64,000 bases of DNA, taken from Skeletonema tropicum. Taxonomy: Eukaryota > Bacillariophyta > Thalassiosirophyceae > Thalassiosirales > Thalassiosiraceae. Each line of letters opens with the position of its first letter. The stretch's first letter is position 1. This document shows positions 54,722-64,000 of this stretch, piece after piece. The stretch covers positions 2,976,001 through 3,040,000 of the forward strand of contig CM074130.1 in NCBI GenBank assembly GCA_037178625.1, written 5' to 3'. The position numbers and the translations under genes were made by a program. The notes under the pieces are model-generated. The model saw only the letters and a list, made by a program, of their open reading frames with translations. It was not told the origin of the DNA and ran no database searches.

Positions 54722-55243
54722 CGCCGTGCGCCGCGCCAAAATCTTCGTTTTTTGGAACCGGAGCCTTTTTTCAATTTTTTTTGTTAGTGAAATGCTCTAG
54801 CTTTGGGCCGCAATGGCCAAAATTATATTTTGGGGAGTTGCCGAATATGCTTTTCCAGTATCACCATCCTTTTGTCGACCATAATGGGGGTTCTATACAT
54901 GTGTTGGCTGTAAAATAATTCCAATGCTCCGCTGAGAAATAAATGCATGTGAGAGTCCACTAGCTTTTTGCTGCACAAATTTGGCAGGCCATCAGCCATC
55001 AAAGCTAGTACCAAGCTAGAGAGCACCTTCAAATGCATATCTCGACGAAAATATAAGGCTTCACCAGCTGCCCCTCAGTATATATACTCTCATAATAGTC
55101 ACCTAAAGGATAGTATCTCGGGACAAGCATGTAAACCACTTCCCTGAAACTTAATTTTGGCCACCATGGCCCAAAGCTAGAGCATTTCACTAACAAAAAA
55201 ATTGCGGGAAAGGCTCCGGTTCCAAAAAATCGACGCGCACGGC
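54722..55243. mobile_element. Foldback / MITE-type element, ~520 bp
   Basis: Long terminal inverted repeats: 54722-54830 (cgccgtgcgccgcgcc ... ggaaccggagcc ... gttagtgaaatgctctagct) pairs with 55150-55243 read in reverse. Shared strings include ttttttggaaccggagcc and tttgttagtgaaatgctcta, followed by gctttgggcc. The centre (about 320 bp) has no coding content. No clear target-site duplication is seen (ataaac on the left, ctttat on the right). A relic of one terminus occurs at 23048. Confidence 0.82.
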
Positions 55244-55663
55244 CTTTATTTTGCGCTACATACACATCGAGTACCTACAAGCTAGAAGTAAGAGTATAAG
55301 TAGGAAGTAACGTTCGTTAAGTGGCTGACCTCCGATTTTCCACCTGGAACCTCTTCTCCAGCAACACTACTTATAGCAACAAGCAAGCAACAAACGGTAA
55401 CAGAAGCGCAACAAGCTACCATCACGTGCAACAGCAACAACCGCCCGACAACTGCAACTAATCCAGCCCATCATCTTCTAACCATCATTCAACATTCAAC
55501 TCACTCGCAGGCATCAAGCTAGAACTGACGGACATTGTTACTGTGTTAGATTGGAGAAATAATTACAACCTTATCCTTGTTGACGAAACAAGGTGTGATA
55601 GTTAATACCTGCAAGTTGTTAAACTATCCTGAGCAGTGCACCCATTGACATCTATTTGTTGAC
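55244..55663. other. Upstream region of the PP2C gene
   Basis: 420 bp of CA/AAC-rich leader-like sequence (aacaagctaccatcacg, caacagcaacaaccgcc) leading to the PP2C start. No other feature is seen. Confidence 0.5.
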
Positions 55664-57415
55664 ATGCACCGAGCATCATCATCTGCTATTATTTTGAGAT
55701 CCAGATTAAAATCATTATCGCTCAATAAGAAATACCAGTCACATCACGCCCTTGCTACTGAAATAATGACGCGTCAACTTCACTCTGCAGCAAGCAGTTC
55801 CAACAATGGACATACAAAGGGGGGGTCAACCAAGAAGCGCTACGCAACAACTGCTCTTATTGCCAGCGCTACAGCTTCTGTATCTTACGCGGGCTACTTT
55901 TTATTTTCATCGGCAGCTATCCCAACTGTGAGCGGAGAGCAACTCGAGGAAACCGATGCCAAGAGGAAGACAGCTCTTTTCAAGGAACAGCTATCGAGCG
56001 ACCCAACGTTTGGGTACGAGTTTGTTGGATTTGACTCTTATCCAGGAATTGAGTTGGACGATGGAACGGGAGTCGCCACAGCAGAGCTGAAAGCTGCCTC
56101 TGTGAGAAATGTTGCATCTGCCCTTGACGCAGCCGGTTTCGATGAAAATATGAGGGGCGACAAGAGCGAATCGACAACATTAAACCCCAATCATGCACTT
56201 AGGCTGGGGATAGGACCCTGCCCGACATATGGGTGTCCATTTCTTCCATCTGATGTTCACTTTAATAATCAAACTAAGCTAGCTCTTGAGGGGCTGCGAA
56301 AAAATACAAATGCTGAAGATGGCAAAGAATCTTCATTACTGAAAACATCAGGAACGGAGAAGGCTGCAACGTTAACTTTAATTGGTTACAAAGGAGGAAG
56401 AATGGAAGACCAAATTAATCAAGACCGCGCATTCGTTCTCTCTCCTTTTATGTTCAAGAATAGTGAAGATGGTACTGAGGATCAACCCATCGCAAGATTA
56501 CTTGGGGTATTCGATGGGCATGCGCGGTTAGGTGAACGCGTTTCAGAATATGCTGCCAAGACATTACCGGCGTTACTTGGAAACAAATTGTTGGCGAAGG
56601 ATGAGTTGAGCAACCAGGAAATCGGATCAATATTGCAGGACACATTCATCGAGATCGACGCTAGCAGTCCTGCGGAACCTTCTGGAGGATGCACCGCTAG
56701 TATCGTTCTTCAAATCGACTCAAATATTTACATTGCAAATGCAGGGGATAGTCGCTCGTTCGTCGCTGTCCATGTTACGGATCCTTTGTCAAAAGCAGAA
56801 ACAACACACATTATCTATGGCACTAGGGAGGACAAGCCGCATCTTTCTTTCGAAAGACTCCGAGTAGAAGGAATGGGTGGAAAGGTCTACATTCCACCAG
56901 GCGGTAAAGGGACAACAAGAGTGCTGTATCAAGATCCTACCACTGGAAGCACGAGTGGATTGGCAATGAGTAGGTCACTCGGTGATTGGGACGCTGGTGA
57001 CGTCGGAGTTGTGCCAGATCCCACAATTGCCATCCTCAATATGAAGGATATGAAAAGTAAGGTTATTGAGACGCTGAACTCAAACTGTCGAGATAAGACA
57101 AAGGAAGTAGAAATCGATCCTGCAACTGGAGAATCTTCTCCAAGCTCTGAATGTGCGACATTTGGTGAGAACGATGTCAAGGTCTTTTCGTTTGCGGCAA
57201 CAGACGGTTTGTTGGATTATATACCAGAAAATTCAATCGCAGAACACTTGGCCAAAGGGCTATATAGCAGCGACGAGGCCGAACAAAGGCTTCATCTGCT
57301 CACCGCTTGCGAAGATTTGATCTATGCTGCTGCACAGGGATGGCAAGAAGACAAAGGCGGGCGATACAGGGATGATATCGCGATTTCTGTTGCTGATCTA
57401 GAGTCTGTTCCGTAG
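55664..57415 (+). CDS. PP2C-family Ser/Thr phosphatase, membrane-anchored
   Basis: A 583-residue, metal-dependent (PPM) phosphatase. The N-terminus (MHRASSSAIILRSRLKSLSLNKKYQSHH) is Arg/Ser-rich without acidic residues, mitochondrial-like, followed by a hydrophobic segment at about 65-85 (TTALIASATASVSYAGYFLF). CPTYGCPFLP at about 187 is shared with the broken paralogue at 23244. Catalytic motifs: EDQINQDRAF, LLGVFDGHARLG (metal Asp), SGGCTASIVLQ, IYIANAGDSRSF, LAMSRSLGDWDAGDVGVVPDP, FAATDGLLDYI (metal Asp) and RYRDDIAISV (metal Asp). All expected metal ligands are present, so it should be active. Substrate unknown. The gene is tail-to-tail with the transporter (88 bp). Confidence 0.9.
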   Translation: MHRASSSAIILRSRLKSLSLNKKYQSHHALATEIMTRQLHSAASSSNNGHTKGGSTKKRYATTALIASATASVSYAGYFLFSSAAIPTVSGEQLEETDAKRKTALFKEQLSSDPTFGYEFVGFDSYPGIELDDGTGVATAELKAASVRNVASALDAAGFDENMRGDKSESTTLNPNHALRLGIGPCPTYGCPFLPSDVHFNNQTKLALEGLRKNTNAEDGKESSLLKTSGTEKAATLTLIGYKGGRMEDQINQDRAFVLSPFMFKNSEDGTEDQPIARLLGVFDGHARLGERVSEYAAKTLPALLGNKLLAKDELSNQEIGSILQDTFIEIDASSPAEPSGGCTASIVLQIDSNIYIANAGDSRSFVAVHVTDPLSKAETTHIIYGTREDKPHLSFERLRVEGMGGKVYIPPGGKGTTRVLYQDPTTGSTSGLAMSRSLGDWDAGDVGVVPDPTIAILNMKDMKSKVIETLNSNCRDKTKEVEIDPATGESSPSSECATFGENDVKVFSFAATDGLLDYIPENSIAEHLAKGLYSSDEAEQRLHLLTACEDLIYAAAQGWQEDKGGRYRDDIAISVADLESVP

Positions 57416-57503
57416 GCTAAAATATAAAGAGATGATTAAGTAACATGTGTTACGGTACAAGCGGTTGTTATCTTAAGCTTTGATAAAAAAGTGTGCGTAA
57501 AGT

Positions 57504-59249
57504 TTAGAGGAGAAATGGTTGATTGCTCTCGACTTCTTGTTGAAAGGATTGGTATTCGATACTCGTGCTACTCTGTAACTGAAGCTGAGGCATGTCGTCA
57601 CTGTGTTTTCTGCGACAACATTCAGTTGACTCCTCTATCGCATCATCTCTTAATTCTTCCATTACCATGTCTCGATCTAAGGCGAGAGGCATACCAGCAC
57701 CGAATATAAGTGAGATCGAAGCTACTACAAGTACCCAAGCGGCTCCTGCACCTGTATCGTCAACTATTAATTTCGCGTTAACGTATTGACTCAATATCCC
57801 GCCGAGCCTCCCCGCTGCGGTGCATACACCCATACCAGCACTCCTAACATTGGTAGGAAACATTTCAGCAGTTACAGTATCAATGGTGTTCCAACTGATC
57901 GACCCAAGAGCTTGAAAAGCGCATGCACAGAGTACGATAACAAAAGTTCGCACTGGCGATATTAATGCACTATTTTGATCATCATTCTCTTGTCGAGAGC
58001 CAGCATATACGGCTGTTGCAAATATACCTAATCCACAAGCAGATCCAAGCAAACTTCCTACCAACATTGTCTTCCTGCCGTACTTATCAGAGTATACCAG
58101 TGACACAATGTTGCCTGGCAGAAGGGCCAGAGCAAACAGGAAAGAATTGAAGTACAAATTCTCAAGCTGGATCGCAACAAAAAGAGTATTTATCCAGGTT
58201 GTGATGCCGTAGGTTGCAAAGGACAAACAAAACCAAAGAAGTTGAAGAGGTAGTGTTGTGCGCGGAAGAAGTTGGTTCGAGTAAAGTTTCCGCAGCGAGT
58301 CAACAGAAGAATGAATTGCCTGATTCAGCTTGGCTCTATTGCTTGGCAATTTAGCACCATTCTCTTGATGATTTGAGAACAATTCGTCTTTAGTCAAAGG
58401 ATGAACTGATCGATGATCATAGGCCACTCCTAACAATCTAGATTCTTTGTCGTGATCAAGAGCGAGACGAACATTCAAGTGCAAAGCCATTTGATTACAT
58501 GTCTTTGCTGCTAGATCATAATCTCGTTTCTCTGCTACCAAGTAGAACCGCGGACTTTCAGGAACGTAGCTGTACACCATCCACGCCCCCAGTAGAGATG
58601 GTAACGCACATATGGCAGCAAATATTCTCCATATTGGTAGCACATGGTTCGGATCTAATTGGAAGACACACCAGGCCAATGAAGATACAAAGATGCTGCC
58701 AACCATCCAAAAAGATGCCACTGCTGTCACAAATACGCCTCTGACCTCTTTTGAGCTCCACTCACTTACCAGCGTGAAGAGGGGAGGCACTGTCGCCCCA
58801 ACGCCAATACCAGCTACGAAACGCCACATGGTTAACAGAACCAAAGAAGGCGCAAATATCGAAAGTGAAGAACACGCCCCAGCGACTGCATTCGTCAGTA
58901 GCCCCAGCAGCAGAGCAGGCCTGCGTCCTATTCGATCAGATATAAAGCCCAGCACTGTACCTCCTATTAACATCCCTGCAAAGATTGATGAAGCAAGATA
59001 ACCTGCCCCTTCCATTGATGACGACGAAGAATCTTTGGAAAACATCTCCTCTCTGAACCGTGAATCCGCAAGCAAATAAGATAGCATGAGTATCTCTGTT
59101 GCGTCAGCGGAGTTAGCAATACATAACGCGAGCAGTGGTAGGGGAATCTCACATCTATGAAGAATGCGTTTTCGACTTCCATAATAGGCTCGATGCTTGT
59201 ACAAGTACAGTTCTGACAAGAAGTCATCTATGCTTCGATAATTGACCAT
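57504..59249 (-). CDS. MFS transporter, SV2/SVOP-like
   Basis: 581 residues from the ATG at 59249 (MVNYRSIDDFL); an upstream in-frame TTG is not used. It has the major facilitator layout with twelve predicted membrane helices. The loop 2-3 signature is GFISDRIGRRPALLLG, the sixth-helix end carries YVPESPRFYLV, and the equivalent loop in the second half reads YSDKYGRKTMLVGS. SLSFATYGITTWINTLF in helix 7 and the short acidic C-terminus resemble the SV2-related / organic-ion and sugar porter group. Substrate cannot be told from sequence. Helices 1-6 and 7-12 are separated by a long cytoplasmic loop (about 255-335). Confidence 0.87.
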   Translation of the reverse strand: MVNYRSIDDFLSELYLYKHRAYYGSRKRILHRCEIPLPLLALCIANSADATEILMLSYLLADSRFREEMFSKDSSSSSMEGAGYLASSIFAGMLIGGTVLGFISDRIGRRPALLLGLLTNAVAGACSSLSIFAPSLVLLTMWRFVAGIGVGATVPPLFTLVSEWSSKEVRGVFVTAVASFWMVGSIFVSSLAWCVFQLDPNHVLPIWRIFAAICALPSLLGAWMVYSYVPESPRFYLVAEKRDYDLAAKTCNQMALHLNVRLALDHDKESRLLGVAYDHRSVHPLTKDELFSNHQENGAKLPSNRAKLNQAIHSSVDSLRKLYSNQLLPRTTLPLQLLWFCLSFATYGITTWINTLFVAIQLENLYFNSFLFALALLPGNIVSLVYSDKYGRKTMLVGSLLGSACGLGIFATAVYAGSRQENDDQNSALISPVRTFVIVLCACAFQALGSISWNTIDTVTAEMFPTNVRSAGMGVCTAAGRLGGILSQYVNAKLIVDDTGAGAAWVLVVASISLIFGAGMPLALDRDMVMEELRDDAIEESTECCRRKHSDDMPQLQLQSSTSIEYQSFQQEVESNQPFLL

Positions 59250-59595
59250 TATTCTACTCTCGATGGGTGAAGACTGCTCCCTACTCAATCTACTTTTTGG
59301 GAGTCAATCTATCTCCTGCAGTGTTGCTGGTTCAGTCGGCAAAGCGTGCCATGATCATGATGAAGTTGAATTTTGATTTTTGACGGACGTCATGATGCTG
59401 TCATGATGTTGATTTCAATTTCTGGTGTTTAAGAAAGGACATTTTGGTGGCACTGACTTTCTCTTCTTCCGACACTCTCCCTGACACCTGTGACACCTGA
59501 CACCTGACACCTGCGACACAACCACATATCACCAATTCACCAACACCAAACACCAACCACAATGGGCTGGATATGACCATGAGAATTTGTCACAT
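59250..59595. promoter_or_regulatory. Divergent promoter region with short repeat
   Basis: 346 bp between head-to-head transporter and GNAT-MIOX-like genes. It contains a small tandem repeat of gacacct(g) units at about 59,480-59,515. Confidence 0.5.
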
Positions 59596-61694
59596 ATGAC
59601 ATCCCATCACTGCATTCCACCACCGGCGAAGAAGGCCAAAAGAACATCGTGGAGATCCTGGAGGGGAGAGCTCAAAGCTACTAACGGGAAGAGATTCGGG
59701 CTGCAGGATTTATTGCCAGGGTTCACACTGCGGCTTGAACATCGAGAGGGCGGGGCTCTTTCTACACATCGTGGAGAGGAAAGAATGTGAGTTGAGATCA
59801 ACGTCATGTTCTGTGGTGCCTGATACAGTTGTTTTGCCTTGCACGCGGTCGAAGTTGGAATGCTCATGTCGTTGATTTGTTCTCTCTCCCTCGCAGCCTG
59901 CTTTTTCGCTCTGATAAGCCTGGAGCGATAGCAAAAATCATATACTCGTCAGAAATAGACGATCAAACTTCTCTACGGTCTTCAGTGGAAGAGATACAAA
60001 AGAATAATGTCGCACATGCAAAAATTCATGTTTTAGATGTCAAGTCTCAGTACAGGGGGAGGGATTTAGGAGGGTTATTATTCTCCGAAGCAATCACACA
60101 TCTCAGATCTAAATATTGCAATAATGATGAAAACGATGATGATGATTTTAATGTAAACGAGCCTCTGAAGAGTGACTACAAACAAAAGAAATTATATGAT
60201 GTCGACTGTTCTCTAGAAGCCGAGGAGGATGTCACCAGACATGGAAAATTGATTGATTTTTACATGAGATTGGGATGTCATGTTGCTAGCAAAAGGGTGC
60301 AGTACATGAATGATAATGACTTTGCATATCGGAAGGTACCCATGCACGTTACACTTAAGGCAGCAACGACGACATCAAAGAACAGAAAACGCTCATCCTT
60401 AATGTGCAGGGCATCATTCTTACCTGTGCAGCTTGTAGGTGATGCAGGGAAGCTAACTGTCAAATCAACTACAGGTGGATCTGAAGCGGGAAACAAGTTT
60501 GATTGGTTGATCACACAGGCAGATGACGGTATCATGTTCTCGACAACTCATGGCCATGTATTGTATGTGATTCCCAGTGGAGATGTCGCCATTCTTTCTC
60601 CTGATGATCAAACCAGTGATTCCGACTCTGATATTGAAAGTTGGTCAATTTTTGTTCCCATTCATATATCTGACGAAATTGACGATTGCGACGAAAATTC
60701 GCCCCAAACTGATTCATCGCGAAGTCTCTGGGTATTGCGCTCAAGCCATGGCACTTTTCTAACTGCTGGCTCTGTCAGTAAATACTTTTCGTGTACGAAA
60801 CTTCCGTCTTTTTGGCAAGCCAATGGTTCTCTCCTCCGTCTAGCCTGTACGAGTGACACGCCTCCACGACGGCATCATTATCTTCAATGTTGGAAGCTGC
60901 AGACTCATGACTACGTCCAATCAATGAGATCAAGATTCTTGAACTTTTCGCTTGGGAAAGCTACACTATTTGAGGCGTTGGGATGGATACACGCCTTTCC
61001 TGCTTACCCATTCCACGCTTGGACCTCTGATGACACTATTGGATCATCTACGGTTTCTTCTCCATCCCTTAGGACTCTCTCATTTCTTATGGCCGAGGCT
61101 GCTAGAGACGAGGGGCTTCCAGACTGGGTACAATTAGTGGCTCTATTTCATGAGCTTGGTGAAGCTGTCAAGAAGTTGGATCCAAACAACACAGGAAAGA
61201 TGGCAGACTCGATCTATGACTGGACGATTTCAACTAGGTCAAGGGTTGTTGGGTGTGCGACTCCTGATTGTGCAACATTTAGCGAATTCCGTCACTTGAA
61301 TACTGACTCGGTGGATGTTCGATATAATACAGACACGGGAGTTTATGAATCCAATTGTGGCCTAGATAGTGTGATGCTTGTATGGTCCGGCGCAGAATTT
61401 ATGTATCACCTCCTGCGTCATAATAATGCAGCCTTGCCCATGGAGGCTTTGGCGATGGTGAGGTATTTCTTGCTGGGCGATTGGCACGAGCATAATGAAT
61501 ACACATCCATCACTAATGAATATGACAACGATATGCTACCGTGGGTGAGAGATTTTGATCGTTTGAGAAGGAAGACACGCCTTGAGTGTTTGGATTGTGT
61601 CGATCTTAGTGATGAGCAATGTACACAACTTTGGGAATCCCACTACAGCCGAATAGCGGCAAAGTACGATTGTGACCACCTGTTTGAATGGTGA
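59596..61694 (+). CDS. GNAT-like plus MIOX-like fusion protein
   Basis: Exon 1 is 59596-59786 (63 codons plus 2 nt), intron 59787-59896 (GTGAGT...CGCAG), exon 2 59897-61694; 662 residues. The N-terminus is basic (PPPAKKAKRTSW). Residues about 65-190 look like a GNAT acetyltransferase: AHAKIHVLDV strand, then SQYRGRDLGGLLF (acetyl-CoA loop, R-G-x-x-L/G type), and LIDFYMRLGCHV at the end of the fold. Residues about 230-380 are strand-rich (WLITQADDGIMFSTTHGHVL, LWVLRSSHGTFLTAGS), possibly beta-trefoil. Residues about 395-662 follow myo-inositol oxygenase (LQTHDYV, WVQLVALFHELGEAV, YNTDTGVYESNCGLDSVML, EALAMVRYFLLGDW). Of the six diiron ligands known in mouse MIOX, the first His aligns to Arg, the His-Asp pair reads His-Glu, and two later His are absent. 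It is probably not a normal oxygenase. Confidence 0.8.
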
Positions 61695-61761
61695 AGCATC
61701 TACCAATAAACTTAACTATACTTAGCTTACTCAATTTACATTGCGCATAGCCGTAGCCAGC

Positions 61762-63186
61762 TTATTGTACATCATTCTTTTGAAGGCATTGCCAGTATTG
61801 AGACTGTGCAGCAATAGTTTCTCGTATGCTCTTTGCCGCTGAAGGGTCGATGCAGTCAAGCATCTCGTTGTCTCCAAGATTTGTGTAAAATGATTTTGTT
61901 TCATCTTTCCATTTATCACCACTGTTACCATCAAGCAATGCCAATACTACGCTCTCTACGCACTTGCACAAGATACTTCTGACATAACCTCCTTCCAAAG
62001 CACACACTACTTTCCCTTTCCCCAATGTTTTCAGTTGCCTTGTCAACCGAGCAAAGCATTCTGGAGTTACACAGCAGTCTCCCATATCCCCTTTTGCTGC
62101 ATCAAAACCCGCACTGACTAATACTAAATCTGGATCAAATTCAGAGGCAATGGGCATAAGAAGCTTTTCAAATACTACAAGATATTCATCGTCTCCCATT
62201 TTCTTGTCGTTCCATCCTACGTTAACATTGCGACCTTCACCGTCACCATTTCCAACAATGCGCGGACTGGCATCCTTTGAGAATGGAAAGAAGTTGCCGT
62301 TATCGAAACGATGGATGCTGAAATATAAGACATTGGGGTCATCAATGAAGGCTTTTTGAGTCCCATTACCATGGTGCACATCCCAATCAACAATCAAAAT
62401 CTTACGAATATGAAGTCTTTCAATTGCATATGAAGCAGCGACAGCCACATTGTTGATGAAGCAGTATCCTCCGCAATACGCAGGCTCTGCGTGATGTCCT
62501 GGAGGACGAATCACAGCAAATCCATTTTCGTATGTCCCACGTACCACATCACGAACAAGCCGACAGAGAGATGAAGCTGCAATTTTTGCCATTTCTACTG
62601 AATCCTTTGTAAAGTAAATGGATTTGTACTGCTCAGCTTCAATATCGAGTCGATCGTTGCAGCAACAAGAAGTTCTATCGAGAATCTGCATGTAGCCAGG
62701 TAGATGGACACGCAAGTAATCCTCCTCATCAAGGCACTCAGTTTTGTCATTTTCATCTGATATGTCATGGCATCTTTCTAAAATTGTCTTTTCCAATGAT
62801 GATGTTGACTTTGATAAACAATCGCGCACACTTATAATACGAGCAGGTCGTTCTTTGTGAAATTTGTTGTGTCGATCAAAGTGTTTTTCTGCAGCCTCAA
62901 ATACAACCGCAGTTCGGCAGTCACCATTGTTAGGAGCCATATTGGCTTCTTCTGAATCTTCACTGCATCCAACAAAATATCCATCATGACGAGACGGGCC
63001 ACCATCACTGTCGGCGCCGCTGCAGCTCTCTGCTTGAGCACAATTCAATGAAGTGAGCTGCTCCACACTTTCACCAGCATTGCCTTCATCGTTGCTATTG
63101 TCGAGAAGAGTAGCAATAGAAAAAAGACTGGAGTTTGCTCTCTTCAAGCACCTCTCGTTTGAACCCAAATCAGCAGCACGTTTCAT
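61762..63186 (-). CDS. Class II-type histone deacetylase
   Basis: 474 residues from the ATG at 63186 (MKRAADLGSNERC); an upstream TTG extension is hydrophobic and not used. The Zn-dependent deacetylase domain begins at HNKFHKERPARIISV and shows all catalytic motifs: FAVIRPPGHHAEP (charge-relay His pair), GGYCFINNVAVAA, ILIVDWDVHHGNGTQ (Zn Asp and His), YFSIHRFDNGNFFP, VSAGFDAAKGD (Zn Asp) and CALEGGY. The sequence around PPGHHA and DWDVHHGNGTQ fits class II (HDA1/HDAC6-like). The N-terminal ~130 residues are low-complexity. It probably acts on histone or other lysine acetylation. The gene is tail-to-tail with the GNAT-MIOX-like gene (67 bp) and head-to-head with DPH5. Confidence 0.92.
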   Translation of the reverse strand: MKRAADLGSNERCLKRANSSLFSIATLLDNSNDEGNAGESVEQLTSLNCAQAESCSGADSDGGPSRHDGYFVGCSEDSEEANMAPNNGDCRTAVVFEAAEKHFDRHNKFHKERPARIISVRDCLSKSTSSLEKTILERCHDISDENDKTECLDEEDYLRVHLPGYMQILDRTSCCCNDRLDIEAEQYKSIYFTKDSVEMAKIAASSLCRLVRDVVRGTYENGFAVIRPPGHHAEPAYCGGYCFINNVAVAASYAIERLHIRKILIVDWDVHHGNGTQKAFIDDPNVLYFSIHRFDNGNFFPFSKDASPRIVGNGDGEGRNVNVGWNDKKMGDDEYLVVFEKLLMPIASEFDPDLVLVSAGFDAAKGDMGDCCVTPECFARLTRQLKTLGKGKVVCALEGGYVRSILCKCVESVVLALLDGNSGDKWKDETKSFYTNLGDNEMLDCIDPSAAKSIRETIAAQSQYWQCLQKNDVQ

Positions 63187-63436
63187 CTTTCTCCCGAAGA
63201 GTAGTAAGGAGACAGCAATGGCAATAGATGGCAAAGTCAATAATTGTCAATGTCGGTATAATGAGATATATGAGGTGAAGGTGAACTTCAGCGCCACCCT
63301 TTTTCTTTAGAATGAGAAATCACACACCAAAACATGCCTCCGATATCTCCATCACCATCACCACCATTCATTCCATCAAGAGCAAGAGTATTATATTATT
63401 GTACCATCGACAGCAAAGAATACACAGCATAGCACC
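63187..63436. promoter_or_regulatory. Divergent promoter, HDAC / DPH5
   Basis: 250 bp shared upstream region, with a CCATCA-rich stretch (catcaccatcaccaccattc) and agtattatattattgtacc, a possible AT-rich core about 35-50 bp before the DPH5 start. Confidence 0.45.
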
Positions 63437-64000
63437 ATGGTACTGTACATTATCGGCTTGGGCCTAAACGACGAAAAAGACGTCACCGTCCGTGGCCTTG
63501 AACTCATCAAATCGTCGGACAAAATCTTTCTCGAAGCCTACACATCAGTTTTGAGCGTTGGCAAAGAGCGCCTCGAAGCATTCTACGGTCGTGATGATAT
63601 CGTTGTTGCCGATCGTGACTTTGTGGAATGCCACGCTGAAGACATCTACATCCCAGCCAAGGAAGGGAATGTTGCATTTCTCGTAGTGGGGGATCCTGTA
63701 TGCGCCACAACACACTCTGATATTATGTTACGTGCTCGAGAAGAGGGGGTGAAGGTAGAGGTTGTACACAACGCTTCTGCCATGGGCGCAGTTGGATGTT
63801 GTGGTTTGCAGCTTTACAACTTTGGTCAGACAGTATCAATCCCTTATTTTGACGAGAATTGGAGGCCAAAATCATTCTATCCAAAGATAAAATACAATCG
63901 CGAGGGAGGGATGCATACTCTTTGTCTACTGGATATTAAGGTCAAAGAACCTGATTTTGAAGCAATGAAACGTGGAAAAATTGTATACCTACCGCCACGA
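63437..64000 (+). CDS. DPH5: Diphthine (methyl ester) synthase, 5' part
   Basis: The frame opens at 63437 ([20 protein letters not shown]) and runs uninterrupted for 188 codons to the window edge. DPH5 uses S-adenosylmethionine to methylate the modified histidine of elongation factor 2 during diphthamide synthesis in the cytosol. Family motifs: [43 protein letters not shown] (SAM-binding loop), [37 protein letters not shown] and [13 protein letters not shown]. About 70-100 C-terminal residues should lie beyond the window. Confidence 0.95.
   Translation, partial: MVLYIIGLGLNDEKDVTVRGLELIKSSDKIFLEAYTSVLSVGKERLEAFYGRDDIVVADRDFVECHAEDIYIPAKEGNVAFLVVGDPVCATTHSDIMLRAREEGVKVEVVHNASAMGAVGCCGLQLYNFGQTVSIPYFDENWRPKSFYPKIKYNREGGMHTLCLLDIKVKEPDFEAMKRGKIVYLPPR

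Overview
The window reads as nuclear DNA of a diatom (stramenopile alga), probably a centric one. Several things point that way. One gene starts with a bipartite plastid presequence whose signal-peptide cleavage site is followed by Phe (AEA/FSG...RPF). A 7.7-kb gene encodes a secreted Ser/Thr/Pro-repeat membrane protein of the diatom cell-surface type. Introns are few and short (80-500 bp, GT-AG), genes lie on both strands without operons, and the gene set is eukaryotic (ARF GTPases, UTP4, class II HDAC, diphthine synthase, mevalonate pathway, MIOX-like). The species assignment is inference.

Layout. 1-9575 is the end of a large 184-bp satellite array with recent internal duplications of about 1,810 and 960 bp and two copies of a 115-bp insert that looks like a spliceosomal intron. 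9.9-16.8 kb holds single-copy genes: a UBA-domain nuclear protein, a basic GWxRRK-repeat protein, mevalonate diphosphate decarboxylase (one-base frameshift) and a plastid-targeted coiled-coil/membrane protein (one-base frameshift). 16.9-20.8 kb is a Mutator-like (MULE) transposon with ~100-bp terminal inverted repeats around a DDE/SWIM transposase. 20.8-28.2 kb is a scrambled accessory region: inverted decamer arrays, an exiled piece of the satellite, a broken PP2C gene fused to a duplicated 3' end of the plastid-protein gene, and two tandem ARF GTPase genes with a third fragment of the plastid-protein gene between them.

28.6-64 kb is mostly ordinary gene space: a small GPI-anchor-like Cys-rich protein, a GT31-type glycosyltransferase, UTP4, a decayed or unresolved locus, a PPR-like organellar protein, the 2,562-residue Ser/Thr/Pro-rich membrane protein with a cytoplasmic PDZ domain, a polyproline/IQ-motif protein, a long coiled-coil protein, a ~520-bp foldback/MITE element, an intact PP2C phosphatase, an MFS transporter, a GNAT + MIOX-like fusion protein, an HDAC, and the 5' part of DPH5 running off the right edge.

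Splicing matters here. Short first or last exons that a simple reading-frame scan misses were recovered for both ARFs (N-terminal MGLT... exon), UTP4 (C-terminal exon), the glycosyltransferase, the GPI-like protein and the GNAT-MIOX-like gene. The most unusual item is that last gene: an acetyltransferase-like N-terminus, a middle domain of possible beta-trefoil type and a C-terminal myo-inositol-oxygenase-like domain in which most diiron ligands appear to be lost.
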